Source: Pinus tabuliformis (Eukaryota > Streptophyta > Pinopsida > Pinales > Pinaceae). From it: a stretch of DNA of 64,000 nt. The stretch's first letter is position 1. Every line of letters begins with the position of its first letter. Location of the stretch: NCBI GenBank assembly GCA_031772625.1, contig CM062811.1, positions 648,718,606 to 648,782,605 of the forward strand, given 5' to 3'. The translations under genes and the position numbers were made by a program. Positions 20,750 to 31,932 of the stretch are shown one piece after another. The notes under the pieces were generated by a model. It did not search any database and was not told where the DNA came from. It saw only the letters and a program-made list of their open reading frames with translations.

Positions 20750-22424
20750 GGCAACAAAGAGGACGAACACATAAGGCTCCAACCATAAGCAAAAAACTAG
20801 CCTACCAAACTAGTGTCCAAGCTAAACCAATGTACCAAACCAGTTCACCGACGTACCATTCCACCACACTGCAATGAACTACTCAAAGGAAACGACATAT
20901 TGAGAGTAAGTTAATATGGTGGTTGCATGTTGCACTCAATGTGGCTTAGTTCCCTAACTTGCTAAAGTTTGCTACACTCAACACCACAAATTTTAAGTTG
21001 CACAACACTTAGCTCCTTACGAATTGTCTTCAGCTACAGGTATGTGTTTGAATCTTAATGACAACTCAATTCTTAACTAAAAGCCTGCCTCCAACCATCA
21101 TTTGGCCATCAATTCAGATTCTCTCCATTCATCTTCTTGCCAAAAATATCGAAATGAAATTGGATCTTCACTATGCCATGTCTAACCTTGGAAGCATCGT
21201 TGAGGCCCCTTTAAAATACCATCATATATGACAATGCCTTTACATAACACTTCAATGCTTATGCTACGGTCCTTTTAAAAGAACACACCAAGCCATATAT
21301 ATATGCACGACAGTCAACAAAGTGTTTAACGCACATACGACACCAATGTAGCTAACATAACTCATGGATTTCAGAAACGTTTACGATCTTTTAAACACAG
21401 CATGGAAAGCTCATACCAAAGAAACATACGTTGTTATATAACTCAGATGTAATGTTGTAATGTCAACAAAACTCATTGCATAGTTCATACGCATCGACAA
21501 AAGCAGAATACGAGGCATGGGCTCGCATCACGGTCTTCAACTCGATTTAACCAACATTTCGGGCATACAAGTTGTGGCAGCAATAACAGAGTACAACAAA
21601 AACCATGTTACTGAAATTGTCAAGAAAAGTGTCCTTGATCCATTTTTATTAACTGGTTCTATGACTCTGTAGAATGTTGAAGTTACAAAGACTCACGCAG
21701 AATGGGTGGCATGACCAACGATGCTAGCTCTCCTGTTGAACGGAGAGGTCTCAAGCCTATTGCCTTTCTCATGTAATCCGATCTCTAACAATGTATCTCT
21801 CATTGCATCCCATCCTATGGGTATGTTCGATTTGAACCCCTTCAAAGCTTTCTCGGCATGCCTTACCTCTGTTTCAGATCAAGTAATCAATCACTACGAG
21901 TGGAGTTGTGTCCTCAGAGCAACGATTCCAATGATATTGTGAGGTGAACTGATACCACTGAGCCAATGTAGGGTCAAAGGGCCAACGATTCGTAGGGACG
22001 ACGGTGGAGTGGTATGGGAAGATGGAATTGTTGCGAGCAGAATGGTGCTACGAATTCATAAAATGTGTGACTATCGGGGATGGAGAAATGCAAAGGAGAA
22101 TTGTGTGATTCCGCTGCGCATTCAACAACATTCAACGCAACATTCCACAACATTCAACACGCAACATTCATGCCAGTGATACATGACATTCCATACCAGT
22201 GATACAGAGTGTATGAAGGGGATATGAGTATGGAGGCCGACTATTCATGGAATATGGGTGGAGATGAGTCATTTACCCAACAACGTTCAGGCTAACATTC
22301 AGAAAGGGAATAGAAAAGGCATATGATGCAGATATTATATGCAAAATGAGCAGCTGAACTTGCCAGAGAAATCCAACCGCAGCAAAAGAAGTAATGTTAG
22401 GTCTCACACAACCCTTAATCATGT
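20750..22424. other. R2 internal region without recognised genes
   Basis: About 1.7 kb with no supported gene. It includes a short array of the word CAACATTC (22118-22170) and otherwise unremarkable sequence. In R2's sense this part lies upstream of the zinc-knuckle piece, where the gag N-terminal part would be expected, but I cannot recognise a capsid core. Confidence 0.45.
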
Positions 22425-22429
22425 GAGTT
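22425..22429. repeat. Target-site duplication of R3 (GAGTT), left copy
   Basis: GAGTT precedes the left LTR of R3 and recurs at 28284-28288 directly after its right LTR, an exact five-base integration footprint. Confidence 0.9.
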
Positions 22430-22762
22430 TGTTGGGTCCCTATAATACTAGTGATTACCCCATTACTATTGTAGTTATACCCCCTATTTATATTGTTGTG
22501 CCCCTATTACCCCCATATTGTTATTTCTGTGCCCCTTAGAATCCCTCTATTGTTATTTTTGTGGCTTTATATTATTATTGTTAGGTCGGCTGGATTATAT
22601 TGTGACTCCTTAGACTCCTATATATAGAAAGGAGGTTTTGTCATTTGTATCATCCAAGAATTGTTCATTTATGTAATGTAAAGGAGGTTTCCCCCTCGAA
22701 GAGGCTGAATTCTAAGGCGTGGATCTCTCTTTTCTATCTTTTTGTGAGCTGGTTTCATAACA
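22430..22762 (+). repeat. R3 5' LTR
   Basis: 333 bp, starting TGTTGGGTCCC and ending TTTCATAACA. It has a TATA box at 22619-22627 (TATATATAG), followed by a pyrimidine-rich leader. Near-identity with the 3' copy marks a recent insertion. Confidence 0.95.
22619..22627 (+). promoter_or_regulatory. TATA box of the R3 5' LTR
   Basis: CCTATATATAGAAAGG is a good plant TATA context. Transcription would be expected to begin about 30 bases downstream, leaving about 110 bases of R-U5. Confidence 0.7.
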
Positions 22763-22764
22763 TT

Positions 22765-22776
22765 TGGTATCGGAGC
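22765..22776 (+). other. R3 primer binding site
   Basis: TGGTATCGGAGC begins two bases after the LTR and differs at one position from TGGTATCAGAGC, the complement of the initiator tRNA-Met 3' end. Confidence 0.85.
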
Positions 22777-23428
22777 TTTGGATTCTAGGGTTTCGCTGCT
22801 CCAAACAGGTCATCGTGGAATTTTCACTATAATTTTTTTTCTATGACGTTTCAGAATTCTAAAAAAAAACCCATTTGAGAAGAAAGCACGCTGAACCTTG
22901 GGTCCGAATTTCAGATCTTTTCGCGCGATATTTGCGGAGATATGATCTGAGGAAGTTGGTCTTTTTGCAGACTCCTGAATTACATTCAAAACAGGTGACC
23001 TGAGGAAAATTGTCATAACTTTCTCTCTGAGGATCGGATTGAAATTTCGTAAGAAGGTACAGAAAGAAGACGGACTGTAGTTTCTTGTATGTGTGTTTTA
23101 GATTCAAAGGTTGAAACAGGGACTCGTGGCACGTCGTACAACTTCGCTCTACTGAACCAGTCTAAAAGCAAGTCACTGTGGGAGATTTCACATAACTCTC
23201 CCTTGGAGAATCCAATTTGGCTCAGACTTGTGGCATTGGAAAGAGGACACAGAAGGCTACTACAGGTAGCAATTTCAGAATTGGATAATCCAAAATTACA
23301 GAGATACATCAGATTCAATATCAGGCTTCTATAAAGTAAAAAAGGTGTGTAGTTTGTTTTTTAATTTTTGTGTAAGCTTGGTTTAACGGAATTCAAAGGG
23401 CATAGTAAAGCATTATTATCGGTAACTG
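22777..23428 (+). other. R3 leader before gag
   Basis: About 650 bases of untranslated leader between primer site and gag start. The short frames in it have no domain. RNA packaging signals would be expected here but cannot be identified by eye. Confidence 0.5.
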
Positions 23429-26400
23429 ATGCCCCGAGGAAAGAAAATGCAAACACCTAGTAAGGAACCTGAAAGCTCTAGCATGACTCATGAAGAAGAG
23501 GAAGAAATGCTACATGATATATCAAAATTACAAGAACAAGTGCAACAAATGTCACGCTCACAAAAGCTAATAGAAGCTAAGATAAGTGGCATGGAATCTA
23601 AGGTAAATGGCGTGGAATCTAAGATAAAGGGAATGGAAGCTAAGATGGAGGATTCGATGGCAAATTTGAAGATAGATTTGAATACAAACATGGAAGAATT
23701 GAAGAAGTTGCTACAAGAAAGGGTCACTAATGGTGAAAAGGTAGTAAAGGAAACTCATGATGAGAACAAAAGAAATGTTAATCATGATTCCATAGACTCT
23801 AATGTTGGATCAAAAACTCACCATGTTCCAAAAATCGATATGAGGAAGTTTGATGGCAAGGATCCCGCCACATGGATATTACAGATGGAGCAATTCTTCG
23901 ATCTCAATAATGTGCAAAACACACAAAAGGTACGTATGGCAACTTTATATTTGGAACCAAATCAGTTTGTATGGTATCAATGGCTTTTTTCTCGTAAACC
24001 ATTTATCACTTGGGCAATTTTTACGGAAGAATTGATAGCACATTATGAGGATACAAAAAGCAACACTTTTTTTAGCCAATTGATAAGTCTCAAACAAAAG
24101 GGTTCAATAATGGAGCACATTGAGGAGTTCCAAAAATTGAACATAAGGGTAAAAGATATTCCAGAGGAGCATAGGATTGATGTGTTCATAGGGTCTTTAA
24201 AGGATAATATCCAACATGATGTGCGCCTTTGGGAACCTGATTCATTAGAGAAGGCATTCAGGTTAGCAAGAAAAATGGAAAGCAAAATTATGGCAACTAG
24301 GAAGCATACCATTCACAACTATAAAGACGGAAGTGTTGTTGCCCATAGTCTTCCACAACCTACAAGGTTGACACCACAACAATTGGAAGAAAAAAGAGCA
24401 AAAGGGCTTTGTTACAATTGTGATAGCAAATACACAAAAGGTCATAAGTGTGCTGAGAAGAAATTATTCTACATAGATTGTGAAGAGGAAGAAGAAAAGG
24501 AGCAAGAAAGGTCAAAAGAAGAGGATATATTCCAGGAACAAAGCCTAGATGAAGAACAAATAAATCCGACCATATCTTGTAATGCATTGGCAGGAATTAC
24601 CACTCCTCAAACCATCAAGATAGAAGGACAAATCAAGAAGAAAAAGGTAATAGTGTTGATTGATTCAGGAAGCACCCACAATTTTATTCATTGTAGGGTA
24701 GCAAAAGAATTGAATTGCTTCCTATATCCAGCACCAGAGTGTCAAGTGATGATTGCAAATGGAGGAACAATAAATTGTTCTGGAAAGTGCCATAATATCA
24801 AGCTATCCATGGGAGAATATGTATTGACTAGCCCAATGCTTTCCATTCCAATGGGAGGTGCTGATGTTGTACTAGGAGTCCAATGGCTACAATCCTTGGG
24901 TACAATAGCTTTTAATTTTCAAGAACTTTTCATGAAATTTTCTGTGGAAGGAAAGGAAGTTGAATTAAGGGGTATTGCAGGGAAACCAGGAAAGATAATC
25001 AGCTCTAATGGAATGACAAAGCTTCTAAAAAAGGAGCAAAGAGGTGTAATTGCACAATTATGTTCGCTAGATGTTTCCACATTGGAATCATCTATTTCTC
25101 CAGATCTCCAAAAAGTCTTGGACAATCATTCCAAGGTATTTGAGACTCCCAAAGGTCTCCCACCTATGCGTGATCATGATCATGCTATTCATCTGATTCC
25201 AGGAAGTGTTCCTCCAAACATCAGGCCGTACAGATATCCATATGTCCAAAAAAGTGAAATTGAACGTATGGTTGCAGAAATGCTAGAGGCTGGTATAATT
25301 CAACCGAGTCAAAGTTCTTTCTCAGCTCCAGTAGTATTGGTGCACAAGAAGGATGGATCATGGCGCATGTGTCCAGATTATAGGGAGCTCAACAAGCTCA
25401 CTATTAAAGATAAGTTCCCCATTCCTGTTATTGATGAATTACTGGATGAATTGCATGGATCAATTTACTTCACCAAGTTGGATCTTCGTTCGGGATATCA
25501 TCAAATCAGAATGAAGATTGAAGACATTCCGAAAACAGCATTTAGAACTCATGAGGGTCATTATGAATTTTTGGTCATGCCTTTTGGCCTTACCAATGCA
25601 CCTTCAACATTTCAAGGTTTGATGAATTCAATTTTCAAACCATTCCTTAGAAAATTTGTGTTAGTATTTTTTGATGATATACTAATCTACAGCAAGTCTT
25701 GGAAGGATCATGTTGAACATGTTGACAGGGTGCTACAACTATTGGAGGAGAAACAATTATATGCAAAAAGATCCAAATGTTTCTTTGGAGTCCAGGAGGT
25801 GGAATATTTGGGTCATATTGTATCTCATGAAGGAGTTAAGGTAGACCCTAGCAAAATTAAAGCCATTAAGGAATGGAAAATCCCCACATCCATAAAGCAT
25901 CTGCGAGGATTTCTTGGGTTGACAGGGTATTATCGCAAGTTTGTTAAGAATTATGGGAGAATAGCAGCACCTCTAACAACATTATTGAAGAAAGATTCAT
26001 TTTCATGGACTTCGGAAGCAACAAAGGCCTTTGAACATCTTAAAGAGGCAATGTGCCAAGCACCGGTCTTAGCTACACCAGACTTCACAAAAACCTTTAT
26101 TGTGGAATGTGATGCTTCAGGAAATGGAATTGGTGCTGTTCTAATGCAAGATGAAAGACCCATTGCTTTTGAAAGTCGTCCAATCAAGGGAAAGTTTTTA
26201 AGCAAAGCTATTTATGAGAAGGAAATGTTGGCAATACTCCATGCACTTAAGAAATGGCGACCCTACCTAATGGGAAGACACTTCAAGGTAAAAACGGATC
26301 ATGATAGCCTTAAATACTTTTTAGAACAAAGATTATCCTCTGAAGAGCAACAAAAGTGGGTCACAAAGATGTTGGGTTATGACTTTGAAATCATCTACAA

Positions 26401-27921
26401 AAAAGGGAAGCAAAATGTGGTGGCAGATGCACTCTCAAGAAAGGATGAGGATGTGGAAGCATTGTTGTGTGCCATTTCTATTATCCAACCAGATTGGATA
26501 AACGAAGCAAGGGAGGAATGGAAGAATGACGAAGAAGTGTGGGCACTTATTCAAAAGCTACAACAAGATTCCAGTACTTCTGATACATTTAGCTGGAAAA
26601 ATGATTCGTTATGGTACAAAGATCGCTTATACCTCTGTAAGAATTCCCAGCTAAAACAAAAGATTCTTATGGAATTGCACACTTCTCCCTTAGGAGGGCA
26701 CTCAGGATTTTTAAAAACTTACCACAGGGTTAAGAAGGATTTTTTTGGGATGGCCTTAAATCAGATATTCAAAAGTTTGTGGCGGAATGTTTGGTTTGCC
26801 AGCAAAATAAAGTTGAAACAATTAAGACACCGGGTCTATTACAACCTTTATCCATTCCAAGCCAACGTTGGGAGGAGGTTTCAATGGATTTTATCACAGG
26901 TTTACCCAAGTCTGAGGGAAAGAGTGTCATCATGGTGGTAGTTGACAGACTTACCAAGTATGCACACTTTTGTGCATTATCACATCCATTTAAAGCCAGT
27001 ACAGTTTCTACTGCATTTATGGAAACAGTTCAAAAGCTACATGGAAACCCAAAGATTATTGTAAGTGACAGAGATCCCATTTTCACTGGAAATTTTTGGA
27101 CAGAATTATTTTCTTGTCTTGGTACTCAGTTAGCTCATAGCTCATCTTATCATCCTCAATCTGATGGGCAAACTGAGATAGTAAACAAATGTTTGGAAGG
27201 ATATCTTCGTTGCTTTGTATCTGATAAACAAACACAATGGGTCAAATGGTTGCCTCTGGCTGAATGGTGGTATAACACTTCCTTCCATACAGCAACAAAA
27301 ATGACCCCATTTATGGCACTTTATGGGTATCAACCACCATCCATCACATCATATTTAAGAGAAAATTCTAAGGTTCAGGCAGTGGAACATCACATCGAAC
27401 ATCAACAACAAGTCCTCCAACTCTTAAAGGATAACCTCGTGTTGGCACAAAATAGAATGAAACAACAGGCAGATCAACATCGCAGTGAAAGAAGTTTTGA
27501 TGTAGGTGATTGGGTATTCCTACGGCTACAACCATATAAGCAAATGTCCCTAAAGCAAGCTAAGAAGGATAATAAATTATCACCAAAGTATTATGGTCCG
27601 TACAAGGTGTTGGAAAAGATTGGTACTATGGCATACAAATTGGAGCTTCCTGCAGCTTCTCGATTGCACCCAGTTTTCCATGTTTCATGTTTAAAGAAGG
27701 TTATAGGTGACAAGCTCCCAATTCAAACAATATTGCCAGAACTTGATGAGGAAGGAAAAATTATATTGGAACCGGAAGCAATCACAGAAACAAGAACTCG
27801 ACAGCTACGAAATCGATCAATTTCAGAGTATCTTATCAAGTGGAAGAACTTATCTGCTGAAGATTCCACATGGGAGGATGAGAATTTTATGCAGAAGTAT
27901 CCAGAACTGCTCAAGCGTTGA
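23429..27921 (+). CDS. R3 gag-pol coding region with chromodomain (fossil)
   Basis: Gag starts with a lysine-rich tip and a heptad coiled coil ([21 protein letters not shown], about 23590-23660). The capsid core is next ([17 protein letters not shown] near 23850), then the knuckle variant [14 protein letters not shown] (near 24410). Protease has [10 protein letters not shown] (near 24660). RT carries [16 protein letters not shown] and the catalytic FFDDIL (near 25670). RNase H has [14 protein letters not shown] (near 26105). Integrase shows the zinc-region end CLVCQQNK (near 26790), the DDE residues in [14 protein letters not shown] and [10 protein letters not shown], and a chromodomain ([20 protein letters not shown], near 27825). 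Chromodomains steer integration to marked chromatin. All domains are present; about one break. Confidence 0.92.
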
Positions 27922-27936
27922 GGAAAACACTTTTTT

Positions 27937-27950
27937 GAAGGAGAGGGGCA
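27937..27950 (+). other. R3 polypurine tract
   Basis: GAAGGAGAGGGGCA directly precedes the 3' LTR, the expected plus-strand primer site. Confidence 0.85.
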
Positions 27951-28283
27951 TGTTGGGTCCCTATAATACTAGTGATTACCCCATTACTATTGTAGTTATA
28001 CCCCCTATTTATATTGTTGTGCCCCTATTACCCCCATATTGTTATTTCTGTGCCCCATAGAATCCCTCTATTGTTATTTTTGTGGCTTTATATTATTATT
28101 GTTAGGTCGGCTGGATTATATTGTGACTCCTTAGACTCCTATATATAGAAAGGAGGTTTTGTCATTTGTATCATCCAAGAATTGTTCATTTATGTAATGT
28201 AAAGGAGGTTGCCCCCTCGAAGAGGCTGAATTCTAAGGCGTGGATCTCTCTTTTCTATCTTTTTGTGAGCTGGTTTCATAACA
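27951..28283 (+). repeat. R3 3' LTR
   Basis: 333 bp, about two differences from the 5' LTR (roughly 99.4% identical by eye). With any plausible plant neutral rate this dates the insertion to the recent past, under a few million years. Confidence 0.95.
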
Positions 28284-28288
28284 GAGTT
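28284..28288. repeat. Target-site duplication of R3 (GAGTT), right copy
   Basis: Right partner of 22425-22429; beyond it the R2 internal sequence resumes. Confidence 0.9.
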
Positions 28289-28782
28289 GCTTGTACCTTA
28301 CACTACAACACTAGCCTAGCATGGCTTACAAAATTGAATGTTATAGCCAAGAATATACCAGTGACACCAGTACACTTAAAGGATGCAACAATTCCTTCAA
28401 GGGGTAGTGGTGACAGGGTTGATGGAAGGTTTGAGAAGGAAGGAGCATTTTTACTCTCTTTTATGTCGCAAAGAAAACCAATAGAGGGTGCCCAAAGATA
28501 ATTAAGCTCACAACGCTTTTGCAGGTAGATTGTGTGGAGAGAGCCCAACTCAAAATAGCTAACAAAGGGTCCAAAATGTCAGATCAACAAGACAGTGCAA
28601 CATTCAAACAATGCAGCGTTCAGCATGGTATGCACACATCACGGGAGTTATGTTATTCAATAGTCAACTAGAGCAATCACAAAACTTAGTTCAAGATGCC
28701 CGCTTGCTTAAAAACGCTCTTCCAAATATGCATAGAGAGGCCACAAAACAAGTGGCTCAAATATGAGCAGGGCAGGAGATCT
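28289..28782. other. R2 leader region between R3 and the R2 primer site
   Basis: About 500 bases of R2 between its 5' LTR and the point where R3 inserted. No gene or domain is recognised on the minus strand; this is the expected place of an untranslated leader. Confidence 0.5.
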
Positions 28783-28784
28783 CC

Positions 28785-28796
28785 TGCTCTGATACC
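28785..28796 (-). other. R2 primer binding site
   Basis: GCTCTGATACCA on the plus strand is TGGTATCAGAGC in the element's sense, a perfect match to the complement of the initiator tRNA-Met 3' end. It lies one base from the 5' LTR and fixes the minus orientation of R2. Confidence 0.9.
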
Positions 28797-28797
28797 A

Positions 28798-28981
28798 TGT
28801 TAAACACATACATGGCAAACACAAAGTATGAATGATAAGCATGAGAGTACATCTATCATTGAGATGATATACATTTATAATACATAGGAGTGACCCTTGG
28901 TTTCATATTCCAAGTGGTCCCTTGGACTCCCTTTGGCTGTTAAGCTTCCAAACCAACCCTTAGAGGATTAGGTGTCCAACA
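28798..28981 (-). repeat. R2 5' LTR (right copy)
   Basis: About 184 bp, direct repeat of 19178-19358 at about 90% identity. It starts TGTTAAACACATA and ends GTCCAACA. Confidence 0.88.
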
Positions 28982-29348
28982 ATTTATAAGACCCATTCAA
29001 AAATATAAATGTCTATCAACATAAATATATACTTAGTTGATGCTGTAATATTTTTCTAAACATGGGAATTGAAATATTTTATTTATATATTGTCAACATT
29101 TAAATGGTTTTTTTTTTTATTTGTTATTAAGCAAGTTGGTTTGAGTGTGGTTTGAGTATGGGCAAGTCCTTGGGTCAAACCTCATGGGGAGGAGTTGAGG
29201 ATGGAATCCATTTTTTGGGGACTTAAACTGTCCCAAGGGGCATCCAAGCTCCACAAAGCACAATCGTGGTGATGATATTCCACTAGTTGATAAATTATAT
29301 GTTCTTCCATCCAATATATAGGTTGAGACTACCTAAGCTTAGCATGGT

Positions 29349-29465
<117 letters not shown>

Positions 29466-29600
29466 CTTAACTCTACATATTGAAATGTTTTATTTATAGA
29501 CCACATTGGATATCTATTTTAATTATTAATATTTTTAAATGTCATATACCAATTTTATATTAAAAATTGAATGAAATACACATCTCCCAAGCAATAATAA

Positions 29601-29936
29601 ATCAAGGACATCGAGCAACAAGTGCTCAACAAACTTGAAGACATGTATGATTCCAAGGTGTTGGCGTCCATCTCCAATTGGATCCCTAATCTGGGTATGT
29701 AGAGAGAATGTCACAACCAATATATGCTTATTGTTGATTTGTATTAGTTTCTCAAGGAGTTTATAGGAAAACTATTATTTGAATGCAATGAGAATCATGA
29801 TGAACTCCTCCTTACGATGGAGGAATCATGCTTGATTTACCAAATTATCAACCAACAACTACAACACATTGAGAGTGTCCTTTTGCATGTACCACCTCCC
29901 CTAGCTAATCCTGCTCCTCCTATGCAAGGAATTTGA
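29601..29936 (+). pseudogene. Unknown reading frame in segment X, copy B
   Basis: One frame runs through about 110 codons with wording parallel to copy A: IKDIEQQVLNKLEDMYDSKV, LASISNWIPNLG, FLKEFIGKLLFECNENHDEL, YQIINQQLQHIESVLLHVPP and a proline-rich end. A few in-frame stops show that it is no longer functional. The composition is rich in leucine, glutamine and glutamate and is probably helical. I recognise no family. It may be a remnant of a host gene duplicated within segment X. Confidence 0.5.
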
Positions 29937-31014
29937 TCATATGTGCTTTGTTATTTCTATCACAGATGATGGACAATTGTTTTGTCTCACTACAACGTGA
30001 GGGATTTTATTTTTTGTCACATGTAAGCAGTTTATAGGCCCAACTTGCTAAGTTTTTTGTTATGTTTCATTAGGTATGTCATGAACAACTTGCATATTTT
30101 GATAGACATTTGTTGAAGCCTCAAAATTTCCTTCGGTTTATTTCCAGGTTGGTAGGCCAGTGTAATTTTCAATGCATTTGAGCTATATATGCTATATAAA
30201 TATTATTCCAATTGATAATAGAAAACAACATTTCAAAAAAAAATAAAATTAAAATATAATAATTGTTATTATTAATAAACAAAATTAATATAAGTGTTAA
30301 ACATATATACAATTTTAAAAACCATGTAACACGATTCTTAACTATGGAGATTCACCCTCACTTTATCATGGAGATTCTTAATTTATAAATACACTTTGTT
30401 ACAATACCATGGTCCACTACCATGGCTTATCAATACCACATGTGAAAAAAACCATAACTCATTTAATATGGTTCTTGTTCATATGACATTTCTTTTTAAT
30501 TAATGAATTTAATTATAAAGGAAAAAAGACATAACTACTTTGGAAATAAATCTCATCCTTAGATTCGTGTACACTACTAAGAATATTTTAGAATATTCTA
30601 TGGAGTTTAAATCTTCACCATTCGCATAATAATTATTGATAATTAAATTAAAATTATGGAAGAACTATTCCAAAATAAACATGTGTATTTGCATAAATGT
30701 ATACTTAGTTGATATCAAAATATTTCACTAAACATGGACATTGAAATGTTTTATTTATGAAACCACATTTTCCACATTTAAATGCTCTTTTATTTTGTTA
30801 TTAAATGGGTTGGTTTGAGTTGGGTTTAGTTCCCACCAAGTCTCAAGATAAAATCCCATGGGGAGGAGCTGAGGATGGAAGATACTTTTGGGGGAATTAA
30901 ACTATCCCAAGGGGCATCCAAGCACAATCCTGAAGATAACATCCCACCAGTGGGTAGATCATTCATTATTCTATCGAATAAACAAATTGACATTGGCTTG
31001 GGATCAACCCAATT

Positions 31015-31086
31015 ATAATGTGTGTGTGTGTTGAAGCCTAGTTAACACACACACACACACAGATATATATATATATATATATATAC
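31015..31086. repeat. GT/AC inverted microsatellite with (AT)n tail
   Basis: A GT run, a short spacer (GAAGCCTAG) and an AC run can pair as a hairpin with a 12-14 bp stem, followed by about 24 bases of AT repeats. It lies near the end of segment X copy B, at the place where copy A has its AT/AG tract. Confidence 0.75.
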
Positions 31087-31170
31087 CACATTGGATATAT
31101 TTTTTTAATTATTAATATTTTTAAATGCTATGTATCAATTTTATATTAAAAATTTAATGAATTACACATC

Positions 31171-31927
31171 TCCCTTTGATTAGAAAGTAATTGATTTTTT
31201 TTTCTTTCTTTTTTACATGGAATAAAAGCATGGGAAATAATTTTCCACTTCCCACATTTCGTGGATGGTAAGCTAGGTAAATTAACTTCGGCCTTGATTA
31301 CAGGGCCTATTTCCAATGGAATCAAAGAGAGTGGAACTTGTGATCAGCAAAAACTAGCAACAATATCAAAGTAAACCACCTCTAACCGTATGAATGTTTG
31401 TATCCCAATTCCCTATTCTGGTGTAAATACATTTCCTTTATCATATATTATATTTTTGTTGGTGCAATCACTCTCCCCAAATTTGCTAGACTTGATCTCC
31501 ATGGAGATAAGTGGGAAGCTCGAAGTAAACCTGATCTCAATGGAAATGAAGTTGGAAGCTCGAAGTTGTGGTTCTAGAGAGCTGTTGTAAGTGTTGATGG
31601 AAACAGGAGGGTATCTGGTAGTCGAGCTTTTCTAAGATGCTTGTGTAGGTTTCAGAACATTATCTGCTCATGAAGGCTCGGGTATGTATGGTTTTCTTCT
31701 ATGAATACAAAATTTTGGCTGGTTTCTTGGTGTTCTAGCATATGATGGGTGGTAGGTGTGCTAGGTCATTGAGTTGTTGGTGGGTTGTTTGTATGTGTGG
31801 GACATTTGGCTTGTTTTCTTGATTTTGGGCCATGGTATATGAGTTGGGTCATTGAACTGTTGATAGGGTGTCATTAATGTGGGTTATTGGACATCTTCTC
31901 TTGTTTTGGGGGTGTTGACTGTTAGGG
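31171..31927. other. Unassigned DNA between segment X and R4
   Basis: No gene is supported. A 66-codon plus frame at 31390-31590 has no domain. The ISMEISGKLEVNLISMEMKLEA wording reflects a small internal duplication (ATCTC(C/A)ATGGA) rather than a known protein. Confidence 0.5.
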
Positions 31928-31932
31928 GCGGG

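Larger units (their letters stand above)
22430..28283 (+). mobile_element. R3: young chromovirus (Ty3/Gypsy) nested in R2
   Basis: A 5.85 kb element with two 333 bp LTRs that differ at only about two positions, exact GAGTT duplications, a tRNA-Met type primer site, gag, protease, RT, RNase H, integrase with C-terminal chromodomain, and a polypurine tract. The short LTRs, zinc-knuckle spacing and chromodomain place it among chromoviruses of the Reina-like group. It looks nearly whole, with about one break. It is the youngest datable element here, certainly younger than R2. A second family member, R7, lies on the opposite strand at 54499. Confidence 0.95.
19178..28981 (-). mobile_element. R2: small non-autonomous LTR element, split by R3
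   Basis: Bounded by direct repeats of about 181 and 184 bp and by exact ATTTA duplications (19173-19177 and 28982-28986). A primer site for initiator tRNA-Met lies beside the right LTR on the minus strand and a polypurine tract beside the left LTR. Excluding R3 and one of its target copies the element is only about 3.9 kb. The sole recognisable protein signal is a gag-like piece with a zinc knuckle. No protease, RT or integrase belongs to it, so it must have moved using enzymes of another element. LTRs are about 90% alike, an old insertion. Confidence 0.85.
29583..31170 (+). repeat. Segment X, copy B
   Basis: Second tandem copy of the 1.6 kb segment, uninterrupted by large insertions. It ends, like copy A, in ATACACATCTCCC- or ATTACACATCTCCC-type sequence. 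Because it lacks the solo LTR and R2, it serves as the empty-site reference for both. Confidence 0.8.

Noticed and set aside
29690-29700. CTGG/GTATGT as a splice donor ending an exon in segment X
   Set aside because: The same frame continues directly beyond it with wording shared between both X copies, so no intron is needed.
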